Made by a program: the position numbers and the translations under genes. DNA of 64,000 nucleotides from the NCBI RefSeq assembly GCF_002163875.1, contig NZ_CP019333.1:626864-690863 (forward strand). Direction: 5' to 3'. The DNA is from Gilvibacter sp. SZ-19. Its GTDB lineage: Bacteria > Bacteroidota > Bacteroidia > Flavobacteriales > Flavobacteriaceae. Of the stretch, positions 17,394 through 25,203 are shown piece by piece; position 1 is the stretch's first letter; each line of letters opens with the position of its first letter. The notes below the pieces were generated by a model that saw only the letters and a list, made by a program, of their open reading frames with translations, was not told the DNA's origin and did not search any database.

Positions 17394-17885
17394 ATGACCA
17401 AGATCGAGAATAAATTCCTTTTTACTAAGTACCCTGACGGAGCTGTTGCTATCGGGTATTTATTAATTGGTCTTTCAATTATCAGTTATATTCAATTAAG
17501 GATTTTAATACTGTCCTTGTTGATCTTAACGCTCGCACTCTATTTAGCATTCTCACATATTGGAATATTGATTGATCAGCATAATAGAAGATTCAAATAT
17601 TATGAAAGCAAATTTGGATTCAAAACAGGGAATTGGGAATCACTTGAGAACTATCCCTACGTGAGCCTTCTGAGTCTTCGACAAAAACAAACAACTTATA
17701 GTCATACGAACGCGCACAATACTTCGCGATTTATGACCTATCAGGTGCATCTCCTCAATGAAAAGCACACTGTAAAATACATCTTAAAAGAGTTCCGTGA
17801 TAAAGAATCTGCGGAAATTTATTTGAATAGATTCGCAGCTGAATTCGGCCTTGAAATATCCGTTTACAGTCCTGATTTTAGTTAA
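17394..17885 (+). CDS. Membrane-anchored protein of unknown function
   Basis: 163 aa. Two adjacent hydrophobic segments (about residues 17-35 and 36-56) are followed by a soluble C-terminal domain of about 100 residues with alternating short strands and a final helix (KEFRDKESAEIYLNRFAAEF). This layout resembles bacterial PH-like membrane proteins, but the match is only topological. It precedes a broken membrane gene by six bases and lies in an island of repeats with lower GC than its neighbours, which suggests accessory sequence. Confidence 0.6.
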   Translation: MTKIENKFLFTKYPDGAVAIGYLLIGLSIISYIQLRILILSLLILTLALYLAFSHIGILIDQHNRRFKYYESKFGFKTGNWESLENYPYVSLLSLRQKQTTYSHTNAHNTSRFMTYQVHLLNEKHTVKYILKEFRDKESAEIYLNRFAAEFGLEISVYSPDFS

Positions 17886-17891
17886 GTACTA

Positions 17892-18272
17892 ATGGACAAA
17901 ACAATTAAAATTGTCTACGCAGTTTACACAATCTTGGTGATGCTATCACCTTACGGCGTTTACCCAATAGAAGGGGAAATGTAAAATTACGGGCTATTTT
18001 TTAGCTTTAATTCTTGGGAAATATTTCTGGTGACAAGTCCAATACTAGTTTTAAATATCTTGAGATTAGAACGATTCTGGAAGAGTGGTTATATGGCTGT
18101 ATCTGTATCATCTACGATTTTAGGACTCTTCTATTTTATCTTCGGAATGATTTGGATCAGTGATGGCTTTCGAGGTTTTCTTTATCACTTTGGAATCTTA
18201 TTGCTGATTTTGTTTTTACCGTTAAGTTCCTATATGCTTTACTACGACAAAAAGCTAGGCAACTTTTCCTAA
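17892..18272 (+). pseudogene. Four-helix membrane protein gene interrupted by an in-frame TAA
   Basis: An ATG at 17892 opens MDKTIKIVYAVYTILVML..., which stops at TAA 17982-17984 after 30 codons. The same frame then stays open for 95 more codons to TAA at 18270-18272 (NYGLFFSFNSWEIFL ... YDKKLGNFS). Joined, the two parts make a plausible protein of about 126 residues with four hydrophobic helices, and a polar loop falls at the stop. A GTG at 18030 could start a shorter 80-residue protein. I read it as a gene with a nonsense mutation. A sequencing error or two small genes are the alternatives. Confidence 0.6.
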
Positions 18273-18633
18273 ACTTGGTCTCTGTAAAACGTCATTTATT
18301 CAACAAACGCGACTCCTCAGGAGTCTCGTAAAAATCAAGCCAGCAGTAGTTGGATGATAGCTGTGTGGAACAGTAAGGAGGCGAAGCCGAGTGCGAACTC
18401 CGCACAGCTGTGGCTGCGGGTGGCGTAGATTTTAGAGACGAGTGAGCGTCGCTAGCGCTTTTGGATACTTTTGCCGCGATGGGAAAAGTATCGTAAAAGA
18501 TAACTGCAAATTGGTAGTGATTCATAGTTGTAGATGAGAGACCAAAACCAGAAACCTCAATAAAATAATTACCCCTTAAAGGGTATAAAACATTGACGCA
18601 TTGCTATTTACCTTAGCTATAAATTCAATCGTC
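18273..18633. other. 361-bp gap with a family B repeat and a large imperfect hairpin
   Basis: Holds the reversed family B element (18361-18500). Beside its hairpin are the near-complementary blocks GCTGTGTGGA (from about 18360) and TCCGCACAGC (about 18400). About 130 bases of AT-rich sequence then lead to the metalloprotease gene. No gene is supported; a 77-codon minus-strand frame here is repeat sequence. Confidence 0.6.
18361..18500 (-). repeat. Dispersed hairpin family B, copy 4 (short subfamily)
   Basis: Stem GATACTTTT / AAAAGTATC at 18464-18472 and 18484-18492 with loop GCCGCGATGGG, flanked by CGCTAGCGCTTTTG and AGACGAGTGAGCGTCGCTAG. The flank matches the tail of copy 1 (2632-2652); the hairpin matches copy 2 (3020-3048) almost base for base. 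Confidence 0.7.
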
Positions 18634-19182
18634 ATGAGAAAATATATCCTACCAATCGTCTTTTTTTGCTCCATCACGGCCTCTGCACAGGTCTATTGTT
18701 CCTACTCCGGAGGCGGCTGCGCCAATGGCCTATCGCAACCCACGCAATACGCTAGTAATATAGTCTCGAACATTTGCAATATTCTGGGGGTGCGATACAT
18801 AAATACCTATGCGGGTAATGTTGGAAATGCCTGCGCCTCTAATTATCAAGGCTATCCGATCATCACCTACAACCGACAATTCATGAATTACCTCTCTAGT
18901 AATAACCAATGGGCTCCCATTTCTGTGCTTGCGCATGAAGTCGGACATCATGTAAACAACGACATTTCTTGGTACGGCGCGTTTAAACACTCTTGGACCA
19001 AAGAACTACAGGCCGATTATGTTTCTGGATATGTGATGTACAAAATGGGTGCGTCCTTAGAAAATGCGAAATCCGCCTTCTATATTATGTTTGATTGGAT
19101 GGGCTCTATGAGTCATCCAGATACTCCGAGAAGAATAGATGCATTAACCGCTGGGTATTACAGAGCGAGGAATGGGTTTTAG
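18634..19182 (+). CDS. Small secreted zinc metalloprotease-like protein
   Basis: 182 aa with a signal peptide (MRKYILPIVFFCSITASAQ) and a zincin motif HEVGHH (HExxH) followed by ELQADYVSGY. That spacing gives the third zinc ligand Glu and following Asp, as in gluzincins of the M48-like kind. The N-terminal mature part is Cys- and Gly-rich (CSYSGGGCANG). Catalytic activity is inferred from the motif, and the substrate is unknown. An earlier in-frame start at 18601 would place 11 extra residues before the signal peptide, so the ATG at 18634 is preferred. It is a single gene flanked on both sides by dispersed repeats. Confidence 0.7.
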   Translation: MRKYILPIVFFCSITASAQVYCSYSGGGCANGLSQPTQYASNIVSNICNILGVRYINTYAGNVGNACASNYQGYPIITYNRQFMNYLSSNNQWAPISVLAHEVGHHVNNDISWYGAFKHSWTKELQADYVSGYVMYKMGASLENAKSAFYIMFDWMGSMSHPDTPRRIDALTAGYYRARNGF

Positions 19183-19192
19183 AATGTCATTG

Positions 19193-19390
19193 ACATGAGC
19201 CAGTTTTTCCTCTTTCTTTTATGTCACTTTTACCATTGCCGTAAAAGTGACCAAAAGGTCTAGCCACTGCGGAATCACTTTTTACTTAGTAAAACCCCTC
19301 GTGCTTTCTGAGCCGTGCGCGGCTCTGCCGCTATTGCACGGTCTCGCACCGAACAGCACTCGGTAGTGATGCGCAGCGGCGGGGTTTAAT
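19193..19390 (+). repeat. Dispersed hairpin family B, copy 5 (long, uninterrupted)
   Basis: Perfect 11-bp stem GTCACTTTTAC / GTAAAAGTGAC (19223-19233 and 19241-19251) around CATTGCC, then ACCAAAAGGTCTAGCC, AAACCCCTCGTG, CTGAGCCGTGCGCGGCTC and GATGCGCAGCGGCGGG. It is the closest relative of copy 3. Just before it, ATGTCATTGACATGAG resembles the right end of family A plus its downstream flank at 17085-17100, so the A-B pairing is partly kept. Confidence 0.8.
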
Positions 19391-19460
19391 AAAATATAAG
19401 AGCGACACTCATGAGAGTGCCCCTCTATTTAAAACACTAGTGAACTAGAATTTGTAGCAC

Positions 19461-19485
19461 AAAAAAAGGGAGCCTTTCGACTCCC
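19461..19485 (-). terminator. Distal terminator, exact copy of the proximal one
   Basis: On the minus strand: seven-pair stem GGGAGTC / GGCTCCC with a GAAA tetraloop, then a T run. The 38 bases 19461-19498 are identical to 19753-19790, 292 bp away. Confidence 0.75.
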
Positions 19486-19509
19486 TCAACCTAAAACTTT
19501 AGCTCACAA

Positions 19510-19570
19510 TATTTTGCATTGCAAAACTAAATGTCTAGCAGACATTTGAGTGAGGTACCCGCGAAAGCGG
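19510..19570 (+). repeat. Dispersed palindrome family C, copy 3
   Basis: Arms AAATGTC and GACATTT (19529-19535 and 19541-19547) followed by GAGTGAGG and the stem CCGC-GAAA-GCGG. The 3' half matches the copy at 7093-7152; the arms differ in sequence but stay complementary. Confidence 0.65.
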
Positions 19571-19587
19571 AAAGCAATCTTCTAGAT

Positions 19588-19631
19588 GTCATCTCGATAC
19601 TATTTTTGCTCTGCAAAAATCACTCGATGAC
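19588..19631 (-). repeat. Dispersed palindrome family A, copy 3
   Basis: Reverse orientation: on the minus strand GTCATCGAGTG ... AGTATCGAGATGAC, with inner arms ATTTTTGC and GCAAAAAT. The outer arms carry compensating changes (GTCATC/GATGAC instead of GACATC/GATGTC). Confidence 0.75.
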
Positions 19632-19635
19632 CGTA

Positions 19636-19666
19636 AATAGAAAAGAGCGCCTAGCAGCGCTCTTTT
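19636..19666 (-). terminator. Middle terminator
   Basis: Perfect 10-bp stem AAAAGAGCGC / GCGCTCTTTT (19641-19650 and 19657-19666). The block TTTTAGGT precedes it on the minus strand, as it does at both other terminators of this series. Confidence 0.7.
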
Positions 19667-19751
19667 CACCTAAAACCCTGCCGAACGTCTAAAATTAGTC
19701 CAGTGGACTAATTTAGAGAGGCATACTGCCTGCCGCGCTGGAAGTTATTGC

Positions 19752-19777
19752 AAAAAAAAGGGAGCCTTTCGACTCCC
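19752..19777 (-). terminator. Proximal terminator of the 19810-20685 lipoprotein gene
   Basis: Stem GGGAGTC / GGCTCCC with GAAA loop and an eight-base T run on the minus strand, 33 bp after the stop codon. Confidence 0.85.
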
Positions 19778-19809
19778 TCAACCTAAAACTAACTGTTAAA
19801 AACCACTCC

Positions 19810-20685
19810 TTAGTTAGCAAGGAATCTTCTCAACCTAATCACTTGCTCCTCTCCAGAAGGCAAGGTCAAAGTTCCAAAAGGATCGCAAGAACCGTCTCCA
19901 AAATCAAGACTAACGGTAGCATCTTCTCGGCTGAGCTCTAGAACACCACTTACAATAAATCTGCAAGCCCATTCTCTGCGAAGTGGCACCACAGTTTCTT
20001 TACTGTAAGAAACTCCTAAGCGATTGGTGAAGTTCACGGTTCCACTCAGAAGGAAAACATTATCTCCCCAGAAGCCAGTACCAGCGCCTTCTATCCATTC
20101 GCGGTTCTTGTTGGCGGAATAGCTCATAGATTCTCCATCGGGCCAAACAACATCTAGACTCACAGTCTTATTAGCATTGGGGTTTCCGGCCTCATTAATA
20201 CTACGCACAATGGTCTTAGAACCATTAACGCTAATGTCGTTGAAAAAGAAATCGTCGCTAGTTTGTACCTGAAAGGTGCGAGATGGAGCATCGCTGTCTA
20301 CACTATGCGTAATGGTATAACTTCCAGAAAGCGTATTGCCTGTAGGCAGTTCACAACCGTCTCCAAAGTCTACGGTGCGTTCAACGCTGGAATCAGTAAC
20401 CACAGTTGTTACGGTAACGCAAGGGGGCAAAAAATCGGAAACCTTAGCCGTAAAGCCGTTCGCGTCAGCTTCTGCGGAGGCAATAATGTCTAAGGTGATA
20501 TTGGTAAGTTCTTCGTCAATAAGGTCTATCTCATCGGCCTGATTGATAGTCTCCACACTGATCTGGGCATTTACTTCTTCCTCTTGATCCACAGCTTGTG
20601 TATCGTCATTAGAACAACTGCTCAAGGTCAAAGCTCCTACAGCCAGTATGCTAAGTACTCTTAAAGGGTGAAATTTGGTTTTCAT
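19810..20685 (-). CDS. Secreted lipoprotein of unknown function
   Basis: 291 aa with a type II signal (LTLSSC, lipid attachment C24) followed by an acidic SNDD segment. The mature part looks all-beta and holds two related blocks built around the motif DFGDGC/DFGDGSC (TVDFGDGCELPTG and SLDFGDGSCDPFG), which suggests an internal duplication. I do not recognise the family. It is a single gene with three terminator-like hairpins downstream. Confidence 0.7.
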   Translation of the reverse strand: MKTKFHPLRVLSILAVGALTLSSCSNDDTQAVDQEEEVNAQISVETINQADEIDLIDEELTNITLDIIASAEADANGFTAKVSDFLPPCVTVTTVVTDSSVERTVDFGDGCELPTGNTLSGSYTITHSVDSDAPSRTFQVQTSDDFFFNDISVNGSKTIVRSINEAGNPNANKTVSLDVVWPDGESMSYSANKNREWIEGAGTGFWGDNVFLLSGTVNFTNRLGVSYSKETVVPLRREWACRFIVSGVLELSREDATVSLDFGDGSCDPFGTLTLPSGEEQVIRLRRFLAN

Positions 20686-20799
20686 TTTTTCTATTTTTTT
20701 GAGTTTGTGTTCCTATGACCTCAAATGTTAAAGAAGGTTTAAAATCCAACTGAAAAAAATTAAACACACTAAGAATCAGCACAAATCAATAAATAGCGC

Positions 20800-20807
20800 T
20801 ATATTTG
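20800..20807 (+). promoter_or_regulatory. rpsO promoter -7 element
   Basis: TATATTTG, exact fit to TAnnTTTG, 57 bases before the rpsO ATG, leaving a leader of about 50 nt. Confidence 0.5.
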
Positions 20808-20864
20808 CGCCCTGTTGTCGTAAGGGCACAGACGTACATAAAAATTATTTAAATAAATGTTGGC

Positions 20865-21134
20865 ATGTATTTAACACCAAAAGTAAAAGAAGACATCTTT
20901 AAAAAACACGGGAAGTCTGCACAAGACACCGGTTCTGCAGAAGGGCAGATCGCGCTATTCACTTACCGCATCACCCACTTGACAGAGCACCTCAAGAAAA
21001 ACCACAAAGACTACAACACCGAAAGATCTTTGGTGAAACTAGTAGGTAAGCGTCGTTCTCTATTAGATTACCTAATGAAGAAAGACATTATGAGATACCG
21101 TGCTATCGTTAAAGAACTAGGACTACGTAAATAA
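20865..21134 (+). CDS. rpsO: 30S ribosomal protein S15
   Basis: 89 aa, standard length for bS15/uS15. Motifs GSAEGQIALFTYRI, LTEHLKKNHKDY and GKRRSLLDYL match the family and include the residues that bind the 16S rRNA three-way junction. It lies upstream of pnp on the same strand, the same order as in many bacteria, with an attenuator-like hairpin between. Confidence 0.97.
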   Translation: MYLTPKVKEDIFKKHGKSAQDTGSAEGQIALFTYRITHLTEHLKKNHKDYNTERSLVKLVGKRRSLLDYLMKKDIMRYRAIVKELGLRK

Positions 21135-21148
21135 AACGTATACTTTTG

Positions 21149-21178
21149 GAGGGGCTTTTGGAGCCCCTCTTTACTTTT
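21149..21178 (+). terminator. Terminator or attenuator between rpsO and pnp
   Basis: Stem GAGGGGCT / AGCCCCTC (21149-21156 and 21162-21169) followed by TTTACTTTTCTT. The T run is broken by AC, so partial read-through into pnp is likely. Confidence 0.8.
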
Positions 21179-21278
21179 CTTACCTTAGGGGAGAATAACG
21201 AAAAAGCTGCTTAGACGCTTTTCATCAGGTCGACGATGGTTCCACTTCACTACACAACAACAAACCATTGTTAACCCG

Positions 21279-21295
21279 CTCTTGTAAAAAGAGCA
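21279..21295 (+). promoter_or_regulatory. Leader hairpin just before pnp
   Basis: GCTCTT / AAGAGC with loop GTAAA, ending 13 bases before the pnp ATG. In enterobacteria a leader stem is the target of PNPase autoregulation; that this small hairpin plays the same part is only a guess from its position. Confidence 0.3.
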
Positions 21296-21308
21296 CCAAA
21301 TCATTTTT

Positions 21309-23528
21309 ATGATACCAAAGACTTATAAAGAGGTCATTGACCTTGGAGACGGTAGAGAGATTTCTATCGAAACCGGAAAACTCGCCAAGCAAGCGCACGG
21401 TAGCGTTGTGGTGCAGTCCGGAAAATGTATGATGCTGTGTACTGTAGTTTCTAACTACCACTCAGCAGATGTTGACTTTTTGCCTTTAACGGTAGACTAC
21501 CGCGAGAAATTTGCGGCAGCCGGTCGTTACCCAGGTGGATTCTTTAAACGTGAAGCACGTCCCAGTGACGGCGAGGTACTTACCATGCGTTTGGTAGACC
21601 GCGTATTGCGTCCGCTTTTCCCAAAGGATTACCACGCAGAAATTCAAGTAATGATCCAACTTATGTCTCACGACGACGAAGTGATGCCAGACGCTATGGC
21701 CGGATTGGCTGCTTCTGCGGCGATCCAGCTTTCTGACTTCCCGTTTGAATGTGCGATCTCTGAAGTTCGTGTAGCTCGAGTAGACGGTAAGTTCATTATC
21801 AACCCTACCCGCGCACAGTTGGCAGAATCTGACATCGACATGATGGTTGGAGCTTCTGCAGATTCTGTGATGATGGTAGAAGGTGAGATGGATGAGATCT
21901 CTGAAGAGGAAATGGCTGATGCGATCAAAGCTGCCCACGAAGCTATTAAAGTTCAGTGTGCTGCCCAGTTGCGTTTGGCAGAAGCCGTTGGAAAGAAAGA
22001 AGTGCGTGAGTACGAACCAGAAGACGAGGACGAAGCCCTAGAGCAAAAGATCCACGATATGGTTTACGACAAGACTTACGCTATCGCTAAGGCAGGATCT
22101 GCCAAGCACGAGCGTGGACAGGCGTTTAGCGATATCAAAGAAGAAGTTTTCGCGTCCTTCTCAGAAGAAGAACAAGAAGAACTTGGCAAATTGATCCACA
22201 AATACGTGGCTAAAGCGCAAAAGAAAGCCATTCGCGATCTTACCTTAAATGAAGGTTTGCGTTTGGACGGTCGTAAAACCGACGAGGTTCGCCCTATCTG
22301 GTGTGAGGTAGACTACCTACCTTCTACCCACGGTTCTGCGATCTTTACGCGCGGGGAAACTCAAGCTCTAGCGACTGTTACCTTGGGAACTTCAAGAGAT
22401 GCAAACATCATTGACATGCCTTCTTACGAAGGTGAGGAGCGTTTCTACCTCCACTATAACTTCCCTCCTTTCTCAACTGGAGAAGCCCGCCCTATCCGCG
22501 GAACTTCAAGACGTGAGGTTGGACACGGTAACTTGGCGCAACGCGCCCTTAAAGGAATGATCCCAGACGATTTCCCATACACGGTACGCGTAGTATCTGA
22601 AGTATTGGAATCTAACGGTTCTTCTTCTATGGCAACAGTGTGTAGTGGTACTATGGCCTTAATGGATGCCGGTGTTGCTATGAAAAAGCCAGTTTCTGGT
22701 ATTGCCATGGGATTGATCTCCGAAGGTGACAAATACGCCGTTTTGAGTGACATTCTTGGTGACGAGGATCACTTAGGTGATATGGACTTTAAAGTAACTG
22801 GTACGGCGGATGGTATTACGGCTTGTCAAATGGATATCAAGATCAAAGGGCTTAGCTATGAGATCTTGGTGAAAGCCTTGAAACAAGCACGTGACGGACG
22901 TTTGCACATTTTGAGCAAACTAACCGACACCATCGCACAACCAAACGAAAGCGTGAAGCCACACGCGCCGAAGATGGTTACCGAGATCATTCCAAACGAG
23001 TACATCGGTGCCCTTATTGGCCCTGGTGGAAAAGTGATCCAAGAACTTCAGAAAGAGACAGGAACAACTATCGTTATCAACGAGGATCCTGTGACCGAAG
23101 AGGGAATTGTAGAGATCCTTGGAACCGATCAGGCGGGAATCGATGCTGTATTGGCAAAGATCGCCGCCATAACCTTCCAACCGGAAGTAGGAAGCGTTTA
23201 CGAAGTAAAAGTGATCAAGATCTTAGACTTCGGAGCCGTTGTAGAGTACCTAGAAGCTCCAGGAAACGAAGTATTGCTTCACGTTTCTGAATTGGCTTGG
23301 GAACGCACAGAAAACGTAACCGATGTTGTGAACATGGGAGACGTATTCGACGTGAAATACTTCGGAATCGACAAGCGCACACGTAAGGAGAAAGTTTCTC
23401 GCAAAGCCTTGTTGCCAAAGCCAGAAGGTTATGTAGAGCGCAAGCCTAGAGAACGCGATGACCGCAAAGGCGGGGGTCGTGATAACAGAAATAGAGACAA
23501 TCGTCGCGATCGTAAAGACCGCAACTAA
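21309..23528 (+). CDS. pnp: Polyribonucleotide nucleotidyltransferase (PNPase)
   Basis: 3'-5' phosphorolytic exoribonuclease that degrades mRNA and trims RNA ends, 739 aa, cytoplasmic, forming a trimer. Two RNase PH domains are visible: the first with [19 protein letters not shown], the second with the catalytic region [20 protein letters not shown]. They are followed by a KH domain ([16 protein letters not shown]) and an S1 domain ([20 protein letters not shown]). The tail is basic and Arg/Asp/Asn-rich (about 30 residues), probably disordered and RNA-binding. A strong terminator follows. Confidence 0.97.
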   Translation: MIPKTYKEVIDLGDGREISIETGKLAKQAHGSVVVQSGKCMMLCTVVSNYHSADVDFLPLTVDYREKFAAAGRYPGGFFKREARPSDGEVLTMRLVDRVLRPLFPKDYHAEIQVMIQLMSHDDEVMPDAMAGLAASAAIQLSDFPFECAISEVRVARVDGKFIINPTRAQLAESDIDMMVGASADSVMMVEGEMDEISEEEMADAIKAAHEAIKVQCAAQLRLAEAVGKKEVREYEPEDEDEALEQKIHDMVYDKTYAIAKAGSAKHERGQAFSDIKEEVFASFSEEEQEELGKLIHKYVAKAQKKAIRDLTLNEGLRLDGRKTDEVRPIWCEVDYLPSTHGSAIFTRGETQALATVTLGTSRDANIIDMPSYEGEERFYLHYNFPPFSTGEARPIRGTSRREVGHGNLAQRALKGMIPDDFPYTVRVVSEVLESNGSSSMATVCSGTMALMDAGVAMKKPVSGIAMGLISEGDKYAVLSDILGDEDHLGDMDFKVTGTADGITACQMDIKIKGLSYEILVKALKQARDGRLHILSKLTDTIAQPNESVKPHAPKMVTEIIPNEYIGALIGPGGKVIQELQKETGTTIVINEDPVTEEGIVEILGTDQAGIDAVLAKIAAITFQPEVGSVYEVKVIKILDFGAVVEYLEAPGNEVLLHVSELAWERTENVTDVVNMGDVFDVKYFGIDKRTRKEKVSRKALLPKPEGYVERKPRERDDRKGGGRDNRNRDNRRDRKDRN

Positions 23529-23556
23529 GACAGATTTCTGATCTAATAAACCTAAG

Positions 23557-23587
23557 AAAAGCCGCTAGTTTAGCGGCTTTTTTTATT
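23557..23587 (+). terminator. Terminator of pnp
   Basis: Stem AAAAGCCGCTA / TAGCGGCTTTT (23557-23567 and 23571-23581) with loop GTT and a continuing T run. Confidence 0.9.
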
Positions 23588-23614
23588 ATTCGGCAAATAA
23601 AAGTTATTTTTAAC

Positions 23615-23640
23615 GCAACCTTTAGAAAAAAGCAAGTCTA
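23615..23640 (+). promoter_or_regulatory. Candidate ECF-sigma promoter of module 1
   Basis: GCAACCTTT at 23615-23623 and GTCTA at 23636-23640, 12 bases between. This resembles the general ECF promoter plan (AAC-type -35, GTC-type -10). The same 9-mer precedes the other two ECF genes in the window. Confidence 0.45.
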
Positions 23641-23663
23641 TTAACTAAACAACACCACAAAAA

Positions 23664-24608
23664 ATGAAAAAATATTACGCACTTTTTTGCTCAGCTGTAG
23701 TTGCATTATTCGCGGTTTCCTGTGAAAAGGATTCCAACAATACCATTGACCAGGTATTGGAAGGCGTAGACAGCGGAGCCGTACTGAGAACAATCAACGT
23801 GATCTCTGGTGAACTCCCCATCGGTGTGGAAGGCGCTAAGTTCGAAGTTGAAGTAGAAGCTCAGGACAATCAAAATGGAGACTTGCTACAATCCGTTGAC
23901 GTGTTTGTAGCGCTTACAGACAATTCCCCCGATAACGGAGATTCTTCTGCGGCAGAAGTTCAGATCGCTACGGTAGATCGCGCAGCTTTTAGCCCGGGAC
24001 CTTTTGGCTTACCTCGTGGTATCGTTAGTGTTTCTCTAGATGAAATGCTTGGAGCTCTAGGAGTTACAGAAGGAGATCTCTTTGGAGGAGATGTTTTCAA
24101 TGTACGTCTTGCACTTAATCTAACAGATGGTCGTGTATTCTCAGTAAACAATGCCGGAGGTATCATTACTGGTGGATTCTTCAATTCTCCTTTCCAATAC
24201 GCTCCAACAGTGATTTGCCCTGTTGAAGAGACTTATATGGTTGGCGAGTATTTGATCGAAGAGATCACTCCTTATGTTGACGGACCGACTTTCGATGACG
24301 GATCTATAGTAACAGTATCTGTTGGAGACTTCAGTACCGAGCGATTCTTCTTGACATCGAACTACCCGGATTACTGTACTACTCCAAACGATTTTAGATA
24401 TACCCTTGTATGCGGAAACATCATTGTTCCGTTACAAGAAAGCAACTGTGCTTGTGGTTCTGGTGCAGATTACTTCGGACCACCACTTGGAGATCCATCT
24501 ACCTACGACTTAAGTGACGATACGGTATTCTTTTTGACTTTCGGAAACGACTTGCAGTCTGACTGTGTTGCTCCGGAAGACACTACCTATAAGTTCACTA
24601 AGCAATAG
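23664..24608 (+). CDS. Lipoprotein of unknown function upstream of ECF sigma module 1
   Basis: 314 aa with a lipoprotein signal (LFAVSC, lipid attachment C20) and an acidic, Asp/Asn/Thr-rich, probably all-beta mature part. A cysteine-containing region near the C-terminus (CGNIIVPLQESNCACGSG) may form disulphides. The family is not recognised; low lysine content and many Gly/Thr fit a surface-exposed protein. It ends 34 bp before the ECF sigma gene on the same strand with no terminator between, so it may be the first gene of that operon and part of the same envelope response. Confidence 0.7.
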   Translation: MKKYYALFCSAVVALFAVSCEKDSNNTIDQVLEGVDSGAVLRTINVISGELPIGVEGAKFEVEVEAQDNQNGDLLQSVDVFVALTDNSPDNGDSSAAEVQIATVDRAAFSPGPFGLPRGIVSVSLDEMLGALGVTEGDLFGGDVFNVRLALNLTDGRVFSVNNAGGIITGGFFNSPFQYAPTVICPVEETYMVGEYLIEEITPYVDGPTFDDGSIVTVSVGDFSTERFFLTSNYPDYCTTPNDFRYTLVCGNIIVPLQESNCACGSGADYFGPPLGDPSTYDLSDDTVFFLTFGNDLQSDCVAPEDTTYKFTKQ

Positions 24609-24642
24609 GCAGGCCAGTAAACCTGTAAAATGAAACGTATAC

Positions 24643-25203
24643 TTGGAACTTCATGAGCTCATAAAGTTATGTAAACAGCAAAACAGACAAGCACAAAGTG
24701 AATTGTTCCTGCGTTACAAAGACGTGCTTTTCACTTTGTGTTTGAAGTATTGCAAGAGCCACGCGGAAGCGGAAGATCATCTCCAAGACAGTTTCATTAG
24801 AATTTTCCAAAACATTAAGCGGTATGCCGACAAAGGAAGCTTTGAAGGCTGGATGAAGCGCATTGTGATCAATGCCGCCATTGACCGCTATAAGAAAGAC
24901 CTCTACACGGTCTCTGTAGACGAGCAGCGAATTGCTGAGGCGGACACAGCGATCGATGAGCAGGCTATGCATTTGCCCTTAAAGACCCTTCTGGGACTGG
25001 TGCAAGAGCTACCGAGTAGGTATCGCCTGATTTTTAACCTCTACGAACTAGACGGGTATTCCCACAACGAAATAGCAGACCAGTTAGGAATCTCCGTAGG
25101 AACATCAAAATCGAATTTACATCGCGCCAAGTTGATTTTAAAGGAAAAGGTGCTTGCCCTCAGGGCAGACCGAACCGTGACTAAGAATCTTAAACATGGA
25201 TAA
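24643..25203 (+). CDS. ECF sigma factor (module 1)
   Basis: 186-aa extracytoplasmic-function sigma factor. Region 2 includes LFLRYKDVLFTLCLKYCKS, EDHLQDSFIRIFQNI (core binding) and GSFEGWMKRIVINAAIDRY (-10 recognition). Region 4 includes ELPSRYRLIFNLYELDGYSHNEIA followed by an HTH (LGISVGTSKSNLHRAK). The only usable start is TTG at 24643, since an in-frame TGA lies 12 bases upstream. Its last 8 bases overlap the next gene, which encodes its likely membrane partner. Confidence 0.92.
   Translation: MELHELIKLCKQQNRQAQSELFLRYKDVLFTLCLKYCKSHAEAEDHLQDSFIRIFQNIKRYADKGSFEGWMKRIVINAAIDRYKKDLYTVSVDEQRIAEADTAIDEQAMHLPLKTLLGLVQELPSRYRLIFNLYELDGYSHNEIADQLGISVGTSKSNLHRAKLILKEKVLALRADRTVTKNLKHG

Larger units (their letters stand above)
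19391..19809. other. Gap with three minus-strand terminators and repeats A and C
   Basis: Downstream of the lipoprotein gene (minus strand). Contains terminator hairpins at 19752-19777, 19636-19666 and 19461-19485, a family A palindrome (19588-19631) and a family C element (19529-19570). No coding frame is supported. Confidence 0.6.

Noticed and set aside
17213-17413. 66-codon plus-strand frame
   Set aside because: Composed of family B and C repeat sequence and overlapping the start of the next gene.
18292-18525. 77-codon minus-strand frame
   Set aside because: Crosses the family B hairpin and shares its peptide (YDTFPIAAKVSKSAS) with the minus-strand frame near 3000, which only reflects the shared repeat.
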